From Mycobacterium sp. (GTDB lineage Bacteria > Actinomycetota > Actinomycetes > Mycobacteriales > Mycobacteriaceae): DNA of 64,000 nucleotides. The translations under genes and the position numbers were made by a program. The notes beneath the pieces were generated by a model that was not told the DNA's origin, did no database searches, and saw only the letters and a program-made list of their open reading frames with translations. Where the stretch lies: positions 1-64,000 of the forward strand of contig JACPVR010000011.1 in the NCBI GenBank assembly GCA_016197405.1. Direction: 5' to 3'. Every line of letters begins with the position of its first letter. Position 1 is the first letter of the stretch. Below, one piece after another: positions 28,060 through 37,161 of the stretch.

Positions 28060-29558
28060 CCGTAGCCCGGAGTGGACCGCTGCACGCCGACACCGTCACC
28101 GAGGAGCAGCGTCAGCACGCGCTCGATCGGGCCATCAACGGTCTGCGCGAGGACCGGCCGCTGCAGTCGGCATCGCAGGCCGTCATGGGCTGGCAGAAAC
28201 CGCTGCTGCTCAGCCTGCTGGCCGTGACCGTGGGTTTCGCGGTCCTGCTGCCGATGCAGACAGCGGTGGCGTTGATCGGCCTGTGCACATTCGGCTATGT
28301 GCTGACCATGACCGACCGGCTGATGATCTTCCGCGAGGGTCTGGCGTCACGTCCGATCACCATCACCGATGAGCAGGCCCGCGCCATCTCCGACGACGAC
28401 CTGCCGAACTACACCATTCTGGTGCCGGCGTACAACGAACCCGAGGTGGTCGGTGACCTTATCGGTGCGATGGCGCGAATGGAGTACCCGCACAACAAAT
28501 TACAGGTTCTACTGTTGCTCGAGGCCGACGACGACATCACCATCGCCGCGGCCCGTAAGTGCGGTGAGTCAGATCTGATCACCATCCTGCTGGTGCCGCC
28601 CGCCGAACCGCGGACCAAACCGAAGGCCTGCAACTACGGTCTGCATTTCGCGACCGGTGACATCGTCACGATCTATGACGCCGAGGATCTTCCCGATCCA
28701 CTGCAACTGCGCCGGGTTGCCGCGGCCTTCGAATCGCTGTCCGACGACATCGCTTGTGTACAAGCCAAACTCGAATACCACAACGGCCACCAGAACATCC
28801 TGACCGGCTGGTTCACCGCCGAGTACGGTCTGTGGTTCGGTTACCTGCTGCCCGGCATGATGCGCAGCACGTCGCCTATTCCGTTGGGCGGCACGTCGAA
28901 CCACCTGCGCCGCGATGTGCTCGACGAGATCGGCGGCTGGGATCCGTTCAATGTCACCGAGGACGCCGATCTGGGTCTGCGCATCGACGCGTCGGGCTAC
29001 CACACCGCGGTCATCGACTCGGCAACCCTGGAGGAGGCCAACAGCGACCCGATCAACTGGATCCGGCAGCGCTCCCGGTGGTACAAGGGCTATCTGCAGA
29101 CCTGGCTGGTGCACATCCGCGAGCCGGTCAAACTGTTCCGCATCCTGGGGCCGCGCAGCTTCCTGCGGTTCAACCTGGTTCTGGCGGGCACACCGATCAT
29201 CGCGGTGCTCAACCTGTTGTTCTGGCTCATCACGATGTTGTGGTTCCTCGGCCAGCCCGCACTGGTGGGTGCGGTGTTCCCCCCGTACATCTACTTTCCG
29301 GCCCTGGTCGCGCTGATCTTCGGCAACACCGCGACGCTGTACATGAACTTGATCGCCATCCGCGAGGACGACCGCTCCGATCTGCTGGTCGCCGCCCTCA
29401 CGGTGCCGGCCTTCTGGGTCATGATGAGCGTCGCCGCGGCCAAGGGTGTCTACCAGATCATCCGTAATCCCTCCTACTGGGAGAAGACTTTTCACGGATT
29501 GTCGGCAAAGCCTGACATCGACGACGCCGAGACGGACGGGGCAGTGGTATCGCACTGA
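28056..29558 (+). CDS. BcsA-like processive GT2 polysaccharide synthase
   Basis: A 500-residue membrane glycosyltransferase family 2 protein. Two helices precede the cytosolic catalytic domain, which has YTILVPAYNEPEVVGDLI, YDAEDLPDP (DxD-type), NVTEDADLGLRI (TED-like base) and QRSRWYKGYLQTW (Q-x-x-R-W, the mark of processive synthases). At least four helices follow to form the export channel. No PilZ domain is seen after the last helix, so direct c-di-GMP control of the cellulose synthase type is unlikely. With the BcsB-like gene two places upstream it probably makes and secretes a beta-linked glucan or similar polymer. Confidence 0.85.
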   Translation: MTVARSGPLHADTVTEEQRQHALDRAINGLREDRPLQSASQAVMGWQKPLLLSLLAVTVGFAVLLPMQTAVALIGLCTFGYVLTMTDRLMIFREGLASRPITITDEQARAISDDDLPNYTILVPAYNEPEVVGDLIGAMARMEYPHNKLQVLLLLEADDDITIAAARKCGESDLITILLVPPAEPRTKPKACNYGLHFATGDIVTIYDAEDLPDPLQLRRVAAAFESLSDDIACVQAKLEYHNGHQNILTGWFTAEYGLWFGYLLPGMMRSTSPIPLGGTSNHLRRDVLDEIGGWDPFNVTEDADLGLRIDASGYHTAVIDSATLEEANSDPINWIRQRSRWYKGYLQTWLVHIREPVKLFRILGPRSFLRFNLVLAGTPIIAVLNLLFWLITMLWFLGQPALVGAVFPPYIYFPALVALIFGNTATLYMNLIAIREDDRSDLLVAALTVPAFWVMMSVAAAKGVYQIIRNPSYWEKTFHGLSAKPDIDDAETDGAVVSH

Positions 29559-31231
29559 TGTCGGACCGTCGTCTCAAACAGCTGATCTTCGGCATCGCGC
29601 TGGTGGCCTATACCGCCCTGGGCTACTGGCTGCAGGTGCGCAACGGTTTCATCCTCGGTGACGCGCTCTCGCGTGTGCAGGCCGCCGAAAGTGTGCTCTA
29701 CAGCCGCGATCCGCACCTGGCGGCCATCGGTTTCATCTTCACACCGCTGAGCGCGATGGTGGAGATTCCGGTGATGCTGCTGACGCCGATCTGGCCGGAC
29801 CTGGCGGCGCGGGCGTTCGCCGGGACCTTGATGTCCGCGGTTTTCATGGCCGGCGCTGTCGTGCAGATCTTTTCGATCGGCTCCGATCGCGGTTTACCGC
29901 GTAGCTACGTCACGATCATCACGGTGTTGTTCGCGCTCAATCCGATGATCCTGTTCTACGGCTCCAACGGAATGAGCGAGGCGCCGTTCATCTTCTTCGT
30001 CACCTGGTCGGTACGCCGGTTGATCCTGTGGATGGTCGACGACGATGTCCATCACCTGGTGGCCGCGGGTGGTATCGCCATGGGGATGGCCTACCTGACC
30101 CGCTACGACGCAGTCGGTACGGTGGCCGCCGCCGGCTTCCTGGTGGGGACGACGACCTTCCTGCGGGCCCGCAAGACCCCACGGTTCCGCCGGGCGCTAC
30201 TGGACCTGCTGTTGGTCAGTGCGCCGGGATTCGTCGCGTTCATCGGCTGGGCCGCGGCGAGTTGGCTCATCACCGGCGATGCCTTCGCCCAGTTCTCGTC
30301 GCAGTACGGCAATTCGGCCATCCTCAAACAATCGGGCGGTGCCGGCGCCGCGACGTTCGGCGACGGCCTGGTGTTCGCCGCCGTCTGCGTCACGCTGCTG
30401 GCGCCGACGTTGATCCCGATCGCGCTCTGGGCCGGGTATCTGCGCTGGCGCAGGCCGAACTGGGGAGTGCTGGCCGTGCCGCTCCTGATGTTCGGTGCAG
30501 TGCTGGCCTTCCAGGCCTACACCTACGCCTCCGGGGGGACGTTCCCGTTCCTGCGGTTCTACATCGTGGCGATCCCGCTGGCGGCCTGCCTGTCGCTGCT
30601 GGCGGTGCCCGACGGCGCCTTCGCCGCACCCAAGCGGCTCGGCCGGTATGCACCGGTGCCGACCGGGGTGCCCGGCACCAGGAAGACCCGGGTCGGCTAC
30701 GCCGCGGTGGCGCTGGCCTTCGCTGTCTGTGTACCGGTGGCGGCGTGGGGGATGACGTTGCCGGCCTATGCCCCGCAGGAGTACGCACTGGCATCGGTCC
30801 TGCGGCCCGACCCGCAGGATGTCAGCCCGCAGAAGGCCGTCGAGCGACGCATTGCCGCGACGTTCTCGACCGAACGCGAGATCGCCGCCTACCTCGACAA
30901 GCTCGACTTACCGGAGAGTTCGGTGATCACCGACACGGTGTACGGCTTCGCCGTCGTGGTGGCCTCGCGCAACCCCCGGACATTCGTGGTGCCCTCGGAT
31001 CCGGACTTCGCCCGGCTGGTCAACTCACCCGCGGAGCACGGCATAAAATACCTGCTCTCGGTGCCCAACACCGGCCGCGGGGTCTCCGATGCGCTCAATC
31101 AGCGCTACCCGACGCTGTACGAGACCGGCGCAGATATCGCGACGCTGGAATTGGAGATCCCCAACGACGGTGACAGTCAACCGGATTGGCGGCTGTACCG
31201 GGTGTACGAAACGTCACAACCAGCCGTCTGA
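29558..31231 (+). CDS. GT-C-like polytopic membrane glycosyltransferase candidate
   Basis: A 557-residue membrane protein whose ATG overlaps the stop of the GT2 gene. The first helix is followed by an acidic extracytoplasmic loop (NGFILGDALSRVQAAESVLYS, with Asp after the first helix), as in ArnT/PMT-type GT-C transferases. Further helices and a LTRYDAVGTVAAAG segment lie near residue 185. The last 150 residues are a soluble domain (DKLDLPESSVITDTVYG...RTFVVPSDPDF). It could glycosylate or anchor the polymer using a lipid-linked sugar. Fourth and last gene of the cluster. Confidence 0.6.
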   Translation: MSDRRLKQLIFGIALVAYTALGYWLQVRNGFILGDALSRVQAAESVLYSRDPHLAAIGFIFTPLSAMVEIPVMLLTPIWPDLAARAFAGTLMSAVFMAGAVVQIFSIGSDRGLPRSYVTIITVLFALNPMILFYGSNGMSEAPFIFFVTWSVRRLILWMVDDDVHHLVAAGGIAMGMAYLTRYDAVGTVAAAGFLVGTTTFLRARKTPRFRRALLDLLLVSAPGFVAFIGWAAASWLITGDAFAQFSSQYGNSAILKQSGGAGAATFGDGLVFAAVCVTLLAPTLIPIALWAGYLRWRRPNWGVLAVPLLMFGAVLAFQAYTYASGGTFPFLRFYIVAIPLAACLSLLAVPDGAFAAPKRLGRYAPVPTGVPGTRKTRVGYAAVALAFAVCVPVAAWGMTLPAYAPQEYALASVLRPDPQDVSPQKAVERRIAATFSTEREIAAYLDKLDLPESSVITDTVYGFAVVVASRNPRTFVVPSDPDFARLVNSPAEHGIKYLLSVPNTGRGVSDALNQRYPTLYETGADIATLELEIPNDGDSQPDWRLYRVYETSQPAV

Positions 31232-31343
31232 CCAGTGCCGGAGCGTCGGCGATTCGTCAGCCGCGCAACAGCATCCCGGTGTACTGTGCGGGCTGATCCG
31301 ACGGTTTCCTACACCGAAGGCCCAGAGCAGAGCGGAGCCGCAG

Positions 31344-33695
31344 ATGGCAACAGAATTCCGGGGCAAGATCGAACTGGATATCCGTGACTCCGAGCCGGAC
31401 TGGACGCCGTTCGCGGCGCCGGTCGCGCCGGAAGGCGCACCGAATGTGCTCTACCTGGTGTGGGATGACACCGGGATCGCCACCTGGGACTGTTTCGGTG
31501 GTCTGGTCGACATGCCCGCCATGAGCCGGATCGCCGAGCGCGGGGTCCGGCTTTCCCAATTCCACACCACCGCGCTGTGCTCACCGACCCGGGCGTCACT
31601 GCTGACCGGCCGCAATGCCACGACGGTCGGGATGGCCACCGTCGAGGAGTTCACCGACGGTTTCCCCAACTGCAATGGGCGAATCCCCGCCGAGACCGCA
31701 CTGCTCTCCGAGGTGCTCGCCGAGCGGGGCTGGAACACCTACTGCGTCGGCAAGTGGCATCTCACACCGCTGGAAGAGGCCAATCTGGCTGCCACCAAAC
31801 GGCATTGGCCACTGGCGCGCGGCTTCGAGCGGTTCTACGGCTTCCTCGGCGGCGAGACCGACCAGTGGTACCCGGACCTGGTCTACGACAACCATCCGGT
31901 CGCCCCGCCCGCCACCCCGGAGGAGGGCTACCACCTCTCGAAAGACCTCGCCGACAAGACCATCGAGTTCATCCGGGACTCCAAGGTCATCGCACCGGAC
32001 AAGCCGTGGTTCTCCTATGTCTGCCCGGGCGCCGGCCACGCCCCGCACCACGTGTTCAAGGACTGGGCCGACAAGTACGCCGGCCGCTTCGACATGGGTT
32101 ACGAGGCGTACCGCGAAATCGTGCTGGAGAACCAGAAGAAACTGGGCATCGTCCCACCCGATACCGAACTGTCCCCGATCAATCCGTATCTGGACACCAA
32201 GGGACCCAACGGTGAGGACTGGCCGTACCAGGACACCGTGCGGCCCTGGGATTCACTCGACGACACCGAGAAGCGGTTGTTCTGCCGGATGGCCGAGGTG
32301 TTCGCCGGCTTCCTGTCCTACACCGACGATCAGATCGGCCGGATCCTGGACTACCTGGAGGAATCCGGTCAGCTCGACAACACCATCATCGTGGTGATCT
32401 CGGACAACGGCGCGTCGGGGGAGGGCGGGCCCAACGGCTCGGTCAACGAGACCAAGTTCTTCAACGGCTATATCGACACCGTCGAGGAGAGCATGGCGTT
32501 CTACGACGAGCTCGGCGGTCCGCAGACCTACAACCACTACCCGATCGGGTGGGCGATGGCGTTCAACACGCCGTACAAGTTGTTCAAGCGGTACGCCTCG
32601 CATGAGGGCGGCATCGCCGACACCGCGATCGTGTCCTGGCCGAAAGGCATTGCGGCGCACGGTGAAGTGCGCGACAACTACGTCAACGTCTGTGATGTCA
32701 CGCCCACGGTGTACGACCTGTTGGGGATCACCCCGCCCGCCACCGTCTCCGGGATCCCGCAGAAGCCGCTCGACGGCACCAGTTTCGCCATGGCACTGAA
32801 GGATTCGGGCATACCGACGGGCAAGGAGACCCAGTTCTACACCATGCTGGGCACCCGGGGCATCTGGCACAAGGGGTGGTTCGCCAACACCGTGCACGCC
32901 GCCAGCCCGGCCGGGTGGAGCAACTTCGCCGACGACCGGTGGGAGCTCTACCACATCGAATCCGATCGCAGTCAGTGCCACGACCTGGCGGCCGAACAGC
33001 CGGAGAAACTCGAAGAGCTCAAGGCATTGTGGTTCGCCGAGGCGGCCAAGTACAACGGCCTGCCGCTGGCTGACCTCAATCTCCTTGAGACGCTGGGCCG
33101 TTGGCGGCCGTACCTGACGTCGGACCGCAGCACGTTCACCTACTACCCGGGTACCGCAGATGTCGGTATGGGTGCCGTGGTGGAGTTGCGGGGCCAGTCC
33201 TTCTCGGCGCTGGCCGAGGTCACCATCACCGAGGCCGACGCCGCCGGGGTGCTGTTCAAACAGGGTGCCGGACACGGCGGACACGCGCTCTACATGACCG
33301 ACGGCCGGCTGCGCTACGTCTACAACTTCATGGGTGAGGACGAGCAGTTGGTGACCGGTGCCGATCCGGTCCCGCCGGGCGACCACGTGCTCGGTGTGCG
33401 CTACGAACGCACCGGTACCGTCGAGGGCAGCCACACCCCGCTCGGCGTGGTGTCGCTCTACGTCGACGACACCGTGGTGGCGACCCGGCCCGACGTGCGC
33501 ACCCACCCCGGCACCTTCGGCCTGGCCGGCGGCGGATTCGGGGTGGGCCGCAATCTGGGCCAGGCAGTCACCAGCGCGTACACAGCGCCTTTCCCCTTCA
33601 CCGGTGGCACTATCGCCAAGGTGGTCGTCGACGTCTCGGGTACGCCCTACATCGACACCGAACGTGAGCTTGCGGCCGCATTCGCCAGGGACTGA
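31344..33695 (+). CDS. atsA: Arylsulfatase
   Basis: A 783-residue type I sulfatase, close in length to M. tuberculosis AtsA (Rv0711). Metal-binding Asp residues are in YLVWDDTGIATWD (Asp41, Asp42). The C-S-P-T-R motif (Cys79) is converted to formylglycine, and further active-site residues are in GKWHLTP and VISDNGASGEGG. A C-terminal beta-rich domain of about 250 residues follows (VELRGQSFSALAEVTI). ATG chosen behind GGAG. The matching formylglycine-generating enzyme is two genes downstream. It probably hydrolyses sulfate esters for sulfur supply; the natural substrate is unknown. Confidence 0.93.
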   Translation: MATEFRGKIELDIRDSEPDWTPFAAPVAPEGAPNVLYLVWDDTGIATWDCFGGLVDMPAMSRIAERGVRLSQFHTTALCSPTRASLLTGRNATTVGMATVEEFTDGFPNCNGRIPAETALLSEVLAERGWNTYCVGKWHLTPLEEANLAATKRHWPLARGFERFYGFLGGETDQWYPDLVYDNHPVAPPATPEEGYHLSKDLADKTIEFIRDSKVIAPDKPWFSYVCPGAGHAPHHVFKDWADKYAGRFDMGYEAYREIVLENQKKLGIVPPDTELSPINPYLDTKGPNGEDWPYQDTVRPWDSLDDTEKRLFCRMAEVFAGFLSYTDDQIGRILDYLEESGQLDNTIIVVISDNGASGEGGPNGSVNETKFFNGYIDTVEESMAFYDELGGPQTYNHYPIGWAMAFNTPYKLFKRYASHEGGIADTAIVSWPKGIAAHGEVRDNYVNVCDVTPTVYDLLGITPPATVSGIPQKPLDGTSFAMALKDSGIPTGKETQFYTMLGTRGIWHKGWFANTVHAASPAGWSNFADDRWELYHIESDRSQCHDLAAEQPEKLEELKALWFAEAAKYNGLPLADLNLLETLGRWRPYLTSDRSTFTYYPGTADVGMGAVVELRGQSFSALAEVTITEADAAGVLFKQGAGHGGHALYMTDGRLRYVYNFMGEDEQLVTGADPVPPGDHVLGVRYERTGTVEGSHTPLGVVSLYVDDTVVATRPDVRTHPGTFGLAGGGFGVGRNLGQAVTSAYTAPFPFTGGTIAKVVVDVSGTPYIDTERELAAAFARD

Positions 33696-33706
33696 GGGGG
33701 ACGCAG

Positions 33707-34435
33707 ATGATCGGGCAGCTGAGCCGGGTAGCCATTGTCATGCTGGCGGCGATGGTGCCGGTCGGTTGCGCCAACACCACCGACGGGAAACCGGGCGGCA
33801 CCGCGACCGGGGTGAGCACGACGGCCCCGTCTTCGAGCGCCCCGTCGAGCACGACACCCACATCGGAGCCAAGCGGTTCGGCGGTCTCCACGACACCGTC
33901 GATGCCCGACTACGGCGTCGTCGAGACCACCAAACGGCCGGTATCGGCCGGTGAGGTGACCTGCCGTCCCGACCCCGCCCCTGCTGACCCCGTCGACGTC
34001 ACCGGTACCGCCCCCGGCTCGCCGACGGTGATGATCGCGATCCCGGACGGCTTCACCCCGACCGGCCTGGCCGATACCCCGGGACTGAGCCTGAGCGGCC
34101 CGGAATCGATGACCGCGACCGTCACGATCGTCCCGACCACGCTGGACCCCGCGGCGGCGTTCCGCCAGCACGCCGACGAACTCACCGGCCACGCCAATAT
34201 CAGCAGCATCAGCCTGCTGCCGGGCGATCTGTGCGGTTACAGCGGCCAGGAGATGATGGGCAGCGCGGCCGACAGCCCCGGCGCCGGCACGGACTTCGCC
34301 GACCGCGTGGTGCACGTCTGGACCGGCGCCGGCGACTTTCTGGTCACCGTGCATCTGCAGGCGCCCAACGGCGCCACCGGTTTCGACAATGTCCGCTCGG
34401 CGCTGTTCTCCGATTTCGGCATCCGGATGCCGTGA
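33707..34435 (+). CDS. Predicted lipoprotein, possibly LpqN/LpqT-like
   Basis: A 242-residue protein. The signal peptide ends in lipobox VPVGC (Cys21), then a Thr/Ser/Pro-rich linker of about 55 residues suited to crossing the cell wall or to O-mannosylation. The C-terminal globular domain (about 95-242; PTVMIAIPDGFTPTG..., LPGDLCGYSGQEMMG, HVWTGAGDFLVTVHLQAP) resembles small beta-rich mycobacterial lipoproteins of the LpqN/LpqT kind. It lies 11 bases after atsA and overlaps the FGE gene by four bases. A link to sulfatase handling in the envelope is inferred from context. Confidence 0.7.
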   Translation: MIGQLSRVAIVMLAAMVPVGCANTTDGKPGGTATGVSTTAPSSSAPSSTTPTSEPSGSAVSTTPSMPDYGVVETTKRPVSAGEVTCRPDPAPADPVDVTGTAPGSPTVMIAIPDGFTPTGLADTPGLSLSGPESMTATVTIVPTTLDPAAAFRQHADELTGHANISSISLLPGDLCGYSGQEMMGSAADSPGAGTDFADRVVHVWTGAGDFLVTVHLQAPNGATGFDNVRSALFSDFGIRMP

Positions 34436-35328
34436 TCGGGGTTCTCACCGAACTCGTCGATCTGCCGGGCGGATCGTTCGACATGGGCGCGCGGGATTTC
34501 TATCCCGAGGAAGCCCCCGTGCACACCGTGACGGTCGCGGCGTTGGCCGTCGAGCGTCATCCCGTCACCAACACGCAGTTCGCGGCATTCGTCGCCGACA
34601 CCGGTTATGTGACGGTGGCCGAACGGCCGCTGGATCCCGCGCTGTACCCCGGCGTGGCGCAGGCCGACCTGGAACCGGGAGCGCTGGTGTTCCGCGCGAC
34701 CAGCGGGCCCGTGCGCCTCGATGACTGGCGGCAGTGGTGGGACTGGGCGCCCGGCGCGAGCTGGCGCCAACCGTTCGGCCCGTCCGGTCCGGACTCGCTG
34801 CGGGATCGCCCCGATCATCCGGTGGTGCAGATCGCCTACCCCGACGCCGCCGCCTACGCCCGCTGGGCCGGCCGGCGGCTGCCCACCGAGGCCGAGTGGG
34901 AGTACGCGGCACGCGGGGGAGCGGCCACCACCTATCCGTGGGGCGGTGAGGCCGCGCCTGCCGGTCAGCTGATGGCCAACACCTGGCAGGGCCGGTTCCC
35001 GTACCGCAATGACGGTGCGCTCGGGTGGGTCGGCACCTCACCGGTCGGGCTGTTTGCGCCCAATTCCTTCGGCCTCGTCGACATGATCGGCAACGTCTGG
35101 GAATGGACCAGTACCGTCTACACCGCCCGGCACCGTCCCGGTGAGCCGGTCACAGGCTGCTGCACGCCGGTGGCCGCGCCCGATCCGATGGTCAGTCAGG
35201 TGCTCAAGGGCGGCTCGCACCTGTGCGCGCCGGAGTACTGCCACCGGTATCGGCCTGCGGCGCGCTCACCGCAGTCACAGGACAGTTCGACGACGCACAT
35301 CGGCTTCCGCTGCGTCGCCGATCGCTGA
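34432..35328 (+). CDS. Formylglycine-generating enzyme (sulfatase maturase)
   Basis: A 298-residue FGE-sulfatase domain protein, equivalent to Rv0712. It oxidises the C-x-P-x-R cysteine of sulfatases to formylglycine using copper and O2. Family blocks are LPGGSFDMGARDFYPEEAPVH, RRLPTEAEWEYAARGG, YPWG, GNVWEWTS and GGSHLCAPEYCHRYRPAARS. The two copper-binding cysteines are Cys265 and Cys270, with the usual five-residue separation. The GTG start overlaps the lipoprotein stop (GTGA). Its main client is surely the adjacent AtsA. Confidence 0.95.
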   Translation: MIGVLTELVDLPGGSFDMGARDFYPEEAPVHTVTVAALAVERHPVTNTQFAAFVADTGYVTVAERPLDPALYPGVAQADLEPGALVFRATSGPVRLDDWRQWWDWAPGASWRQPFGPSGPDSLRDRPDHPVVQIAYPDAAAYARWAGRRLPTEAEWEYAARGGAATTYPWGGEAAPAGQLMANTWQGRFPYRNDGALGWVGTSPVGLFAPNSFGLVDMIGNVWEWTSTVYTARHRPGEPVTGCCTPVAAPDPMVSQVLKGGSHLCAPEYCHRYRPAARSPQSQDSSTTHIGFRCVADR

Positions 35329-35345
35329 AGAGCCTCTGACCTGCG

Positions 35346-35403
35346 CGAGCGTGCGCAGATCCGGCGAAAATGGCAGCGTGTCGGCCGGGGACACGCACGC
35401 TCG
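35346..35403 (+). repeat. 58-bp palindromic repeat, copy C
   Basis: Outer arms CGAGCGTGCG (35346-35355) and CGCACGCTCG (35394-35403) pair perfectly over 10 bp. The last 26 bases are identical to copies A and B, 33 kb away. It starts 17 bases after the FGE stop and ends 33 bp before the spc promoter, so it could also act as a transcript end for the sulfatase operon. Confidence 0.88.
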
Positions 35404-35435
35404 CCGGTGGTGGGGCGGGGCGTTTGACCAGCAAT

Positions 35436-35482
35436 TTGGAGCATTGCTGCTGGTCGCCTACTATGTAGGGGTTGCCGTGAGC
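35436..35482 (+). promoter_or_regulatory. spc operon promoter
   Basis: TTGGAG (35436-35441), 17 bp and TACTAT (35459-35464), then four bases and GGGTTGCC(G)TGAGC (35469-35482). The downstream motif and its spacing match the S10 promoter. A 7-bp dyad, CAGCAAT at 35429-35435 and ATTGCTG at 35443-35449, straddles the -35 element. Confidence 0.7.
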
Positions 35483-35501
35483 AGACCTCGGTCATCGCTT
35501 T

Positions 35502-35520
35502 GGAACTTCCTGGAAGTTCC
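35502..35520. promoter_or_regulatory. Perfect 9-bp palindrome in the spc leader
   Basis: GGAACTTCC-T-GGAAGTTCC lies about 35 bases downstream of the predicted start site, in the roughly 155-base 5' leader of rplN. It is a likely protein-binding operator: the one-base centre cannot form a loop without opening pairs, which favours DNA over RNA recognition. Confidence 0.65.
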
Positions 35521-35625
35521 GTTTGTCAATTGAGCGAAGACCCTGCGTGCCCTTCGGCGGCGAAGACCGAGTATGTCCAGCAACTTCGTGCTGCTTGGCG
35601 TGCATAAAAATCTCGAGGAGATCTA

Positions 35626-35994
35626 GTGATCCAGCAGGAATCGCGGGTGAAGGTCGCCGACAACACGGGCGCAAAGGAAATCTTGTGCATCCGGGTTCTC
35701 GGCGGTTCGTCGCGACGCTACGCGGGCATCGGCGATGTCATCGTCGCGACCGTCAAGGACGCCATCCCCGGCGGCAACGTCAAGCGGGGTGACGTGGTCA
35801 AGGCGGTCATCGTGCGCACCGTCAAGGAGCGTCGTCGTGCCGACGGCAGCTACATCAAGTTCGACGAGAACGCGGCCGTCATCATCAAGGCCGACAACGA
35901 CCCGCGCGGTACCCGCATCTTCGGCCCGGTCGGCCGCGAGCTGCGCGAGAAGAAGTTCATGAAGATCGTTTCGCTCGCCCCGGAGGTGTTGTAA
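35626..35994 (+). CDS. rplN: 50S ribosomal protein L14
   Basis: A 122-residue L14 ([20 protein letters not shown] start; [16 protein letters not shown] end) at the 50S-30S interface. The GTG start has a GAGGAG site. First gene of the spc operon; the rplX ATG directly follows its TAA. Confidence 0.98.
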   Translation: MIQQESRVKVADNTGAKEILCIRVLGGSSRRYAGIGDVIVATVKDAIPGGNVKRGDVVKAVIVRTVKERRRADGSYIKFDENAAVIIKADNDPRGTRIFGPVGRELREKKFMKIVSLAPEVL

Positions 35995-36312
35995 ATGAAG
36001 GTCCACAAGGGCGACACCGTGCTGGTCATCGCCGGCAAGGACAAGGGCGCCAAGGGCAAGGTGCTCCAGGCTTTCCCCACCCGTAACCGGGTGCTGGTCG
36101 AGGGCGTCAACCGCATCAAGAAGCACACCCCGGTCTCGGCGAACGAGCGTGGCGCCTCGTCCGGCGGCATCGTCACTCAGGAAGCCGCGATCCACGTCTC
36201 CAACGTGATGGTCGTCGATTCCGACGGCAACCCCACCCGGATCGGCTACCGCGTCGACGAGGAGACCGGCAAGCGGGTCCGAATCTCCAAGCGCAATGGC
36301 AAGGACGTCTGA
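35995..36312 (+). CDS. rplX: 50S ribosomal protein L24
   Basis: A 105-residue L24 with the KOW motif [23 protein letters not shown]; it starts 23S rRNA folding during assembly. It begins immediately after the rplN stop. Confidence 0.98.
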   Translation: MKVHKGDTVLVIAGKDKGAKGKVLQAFPTRNRVLVEGVNRIKKHTPVSANERGASSGGIVTQEAAIHVSNVMVVDSDGNPTRIGYRVDEETGKRVRISKRNGKDV

Positions 36313-36317
36313 AAAGC

Positions 36318-36881
36318 ATGACTACGACAGAAAAAGTTCAGCCCCGGCTGAAGCAGCGCTACCGCGAAGAGATCAAGGACGCGCTCAACACCGAGTTCAA
36401 CTACGCCAACGTGATGCAGATCCCGGGCGTGGTCAAGGTCATCGTCAACATGGGTGTCGGTGACGCCGCCCGCGACGCCAAGCTGATCAACGGCGCCGTC
36501 AACGACCTCGCGCTGATCACCGGCCAGAAGCCGGAGATCCGCAAGGCGCGCAAGTCCATCGCGCAGTTCAAGTTGCGCGAAGGCATGCCGATCGGTGCGC
36601 GCGTCACGCTGCGCGGCGACCGTATGTGGGAGTTCCTGGACCGGCTGATCTCCATCTCGCTGCCGCGTATCCGCGACTTCCGTGGCCTGAGCCCCAAGCA
36701 GTTCGACGGCACCGGCAACTACACCTTCGGGCTGACCGAGCAGTCGGTGTTCCACGAGATCGACGTGGACTCCATCGACCGGCCCCGCGGTATGGACATA
36801 ACCGTCGTCACCTCGGCGACCACCGACGATGAGGGACGAGCGCTGCTGCGTGCCCTCGGCTTCCCGTTCAAGGAGAACTGA
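36318..36881 (+). CDS. rplE: 50S ribosomal protein L5
   Basis: A 187-residue L5 that binds 5S rRNA and contacts P-site tRNA. Conserved blocks are [37 protein letters not shown] and [17 protein letters not shown]. Five bases follow rplX. Confidence 0.98.
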   Translation: MTTTEKVQPRLKQRYREEIKDALNTEFNYANVMQIPGVVKVIVNMGVGDAARDAKLINGAVNDLALITGQKPEIRKARKSIAQFKLREGMPIGARVTLRGDRMWEFLDRLISISLPRIRDFRGLSPKQFDGTGNYTFGLTEQSVFHEIDVDSIDRPRGMDITVVTSATTDDEGRALLRALGFPFKEN

Positions 36882-36885
36882 GCAC

Positions 36886-37071
36886 ATGGCAAAGAAGGCT
36901 CTGGTCAACAAGGCCAACAAGAAGCCGAAGTTCGCGGTGCGCGGGTACACCCGCTGCAACCGGTGCGGTCGTCCGCACGCCGTCTACCGCAAGTTCGGGC
37001 TGTGCCGTATCTGCCTGCGCGAGATGGCACACGCCGGCGAACTGCCCGGTGTGCAGAAGTCCAGCTGGTAA
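36886..37071 (+). CDS. rpsN: 30S ribosomal protein S14, zinc-binding type
   Basis: A 61-residue short S14 (also called rpsZ) with two Cys pairs, CNRC (Cys24, Cys27) and CRIC (Cys40, Cys43), forming a zinc ribbon. Mycobacteria also carry a longer zinc-free paralogue elsewhere for zinc starvation. A 90-base gap with no recognised gene precedes rpsH. Confidence 0.97.
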   Translation: MAKKALVNKANKKPKFAVRGYTRCNRCGRPHAVYRKFGLCRICLREMAHAGELPGVQKSSW

Positions 37072-37161
37072 CCCCAGAACTCCACTTATCAAAGGTTTGC
37101 GGCAGGCCCCCAAGGGAATTGAGCCCAGGGGAACCGCCGCGAGGAAGGTGACACCACTGTC

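Noticed and set aside
26634..29558. A single open frame of 974 codons covering two genes
   Set aside because: Only the part from 28056 is the GT2 synthase; the upstream half is an empty shifted frame opposite the 505-residue membrane protein, common in GC-rich DNA.
35424..35429. TTGACC as the spc -35 element
   Set aside because: It is 29 bp from the -10; TTGGAG at 35436 has 17-bp spacing and matches the S10 promoter.
37072..37161. Spacer before rpsH as a separate regulatory RNA
   Set aside because: No stable stem or conserved motif could be found by eye in these 90 bases.
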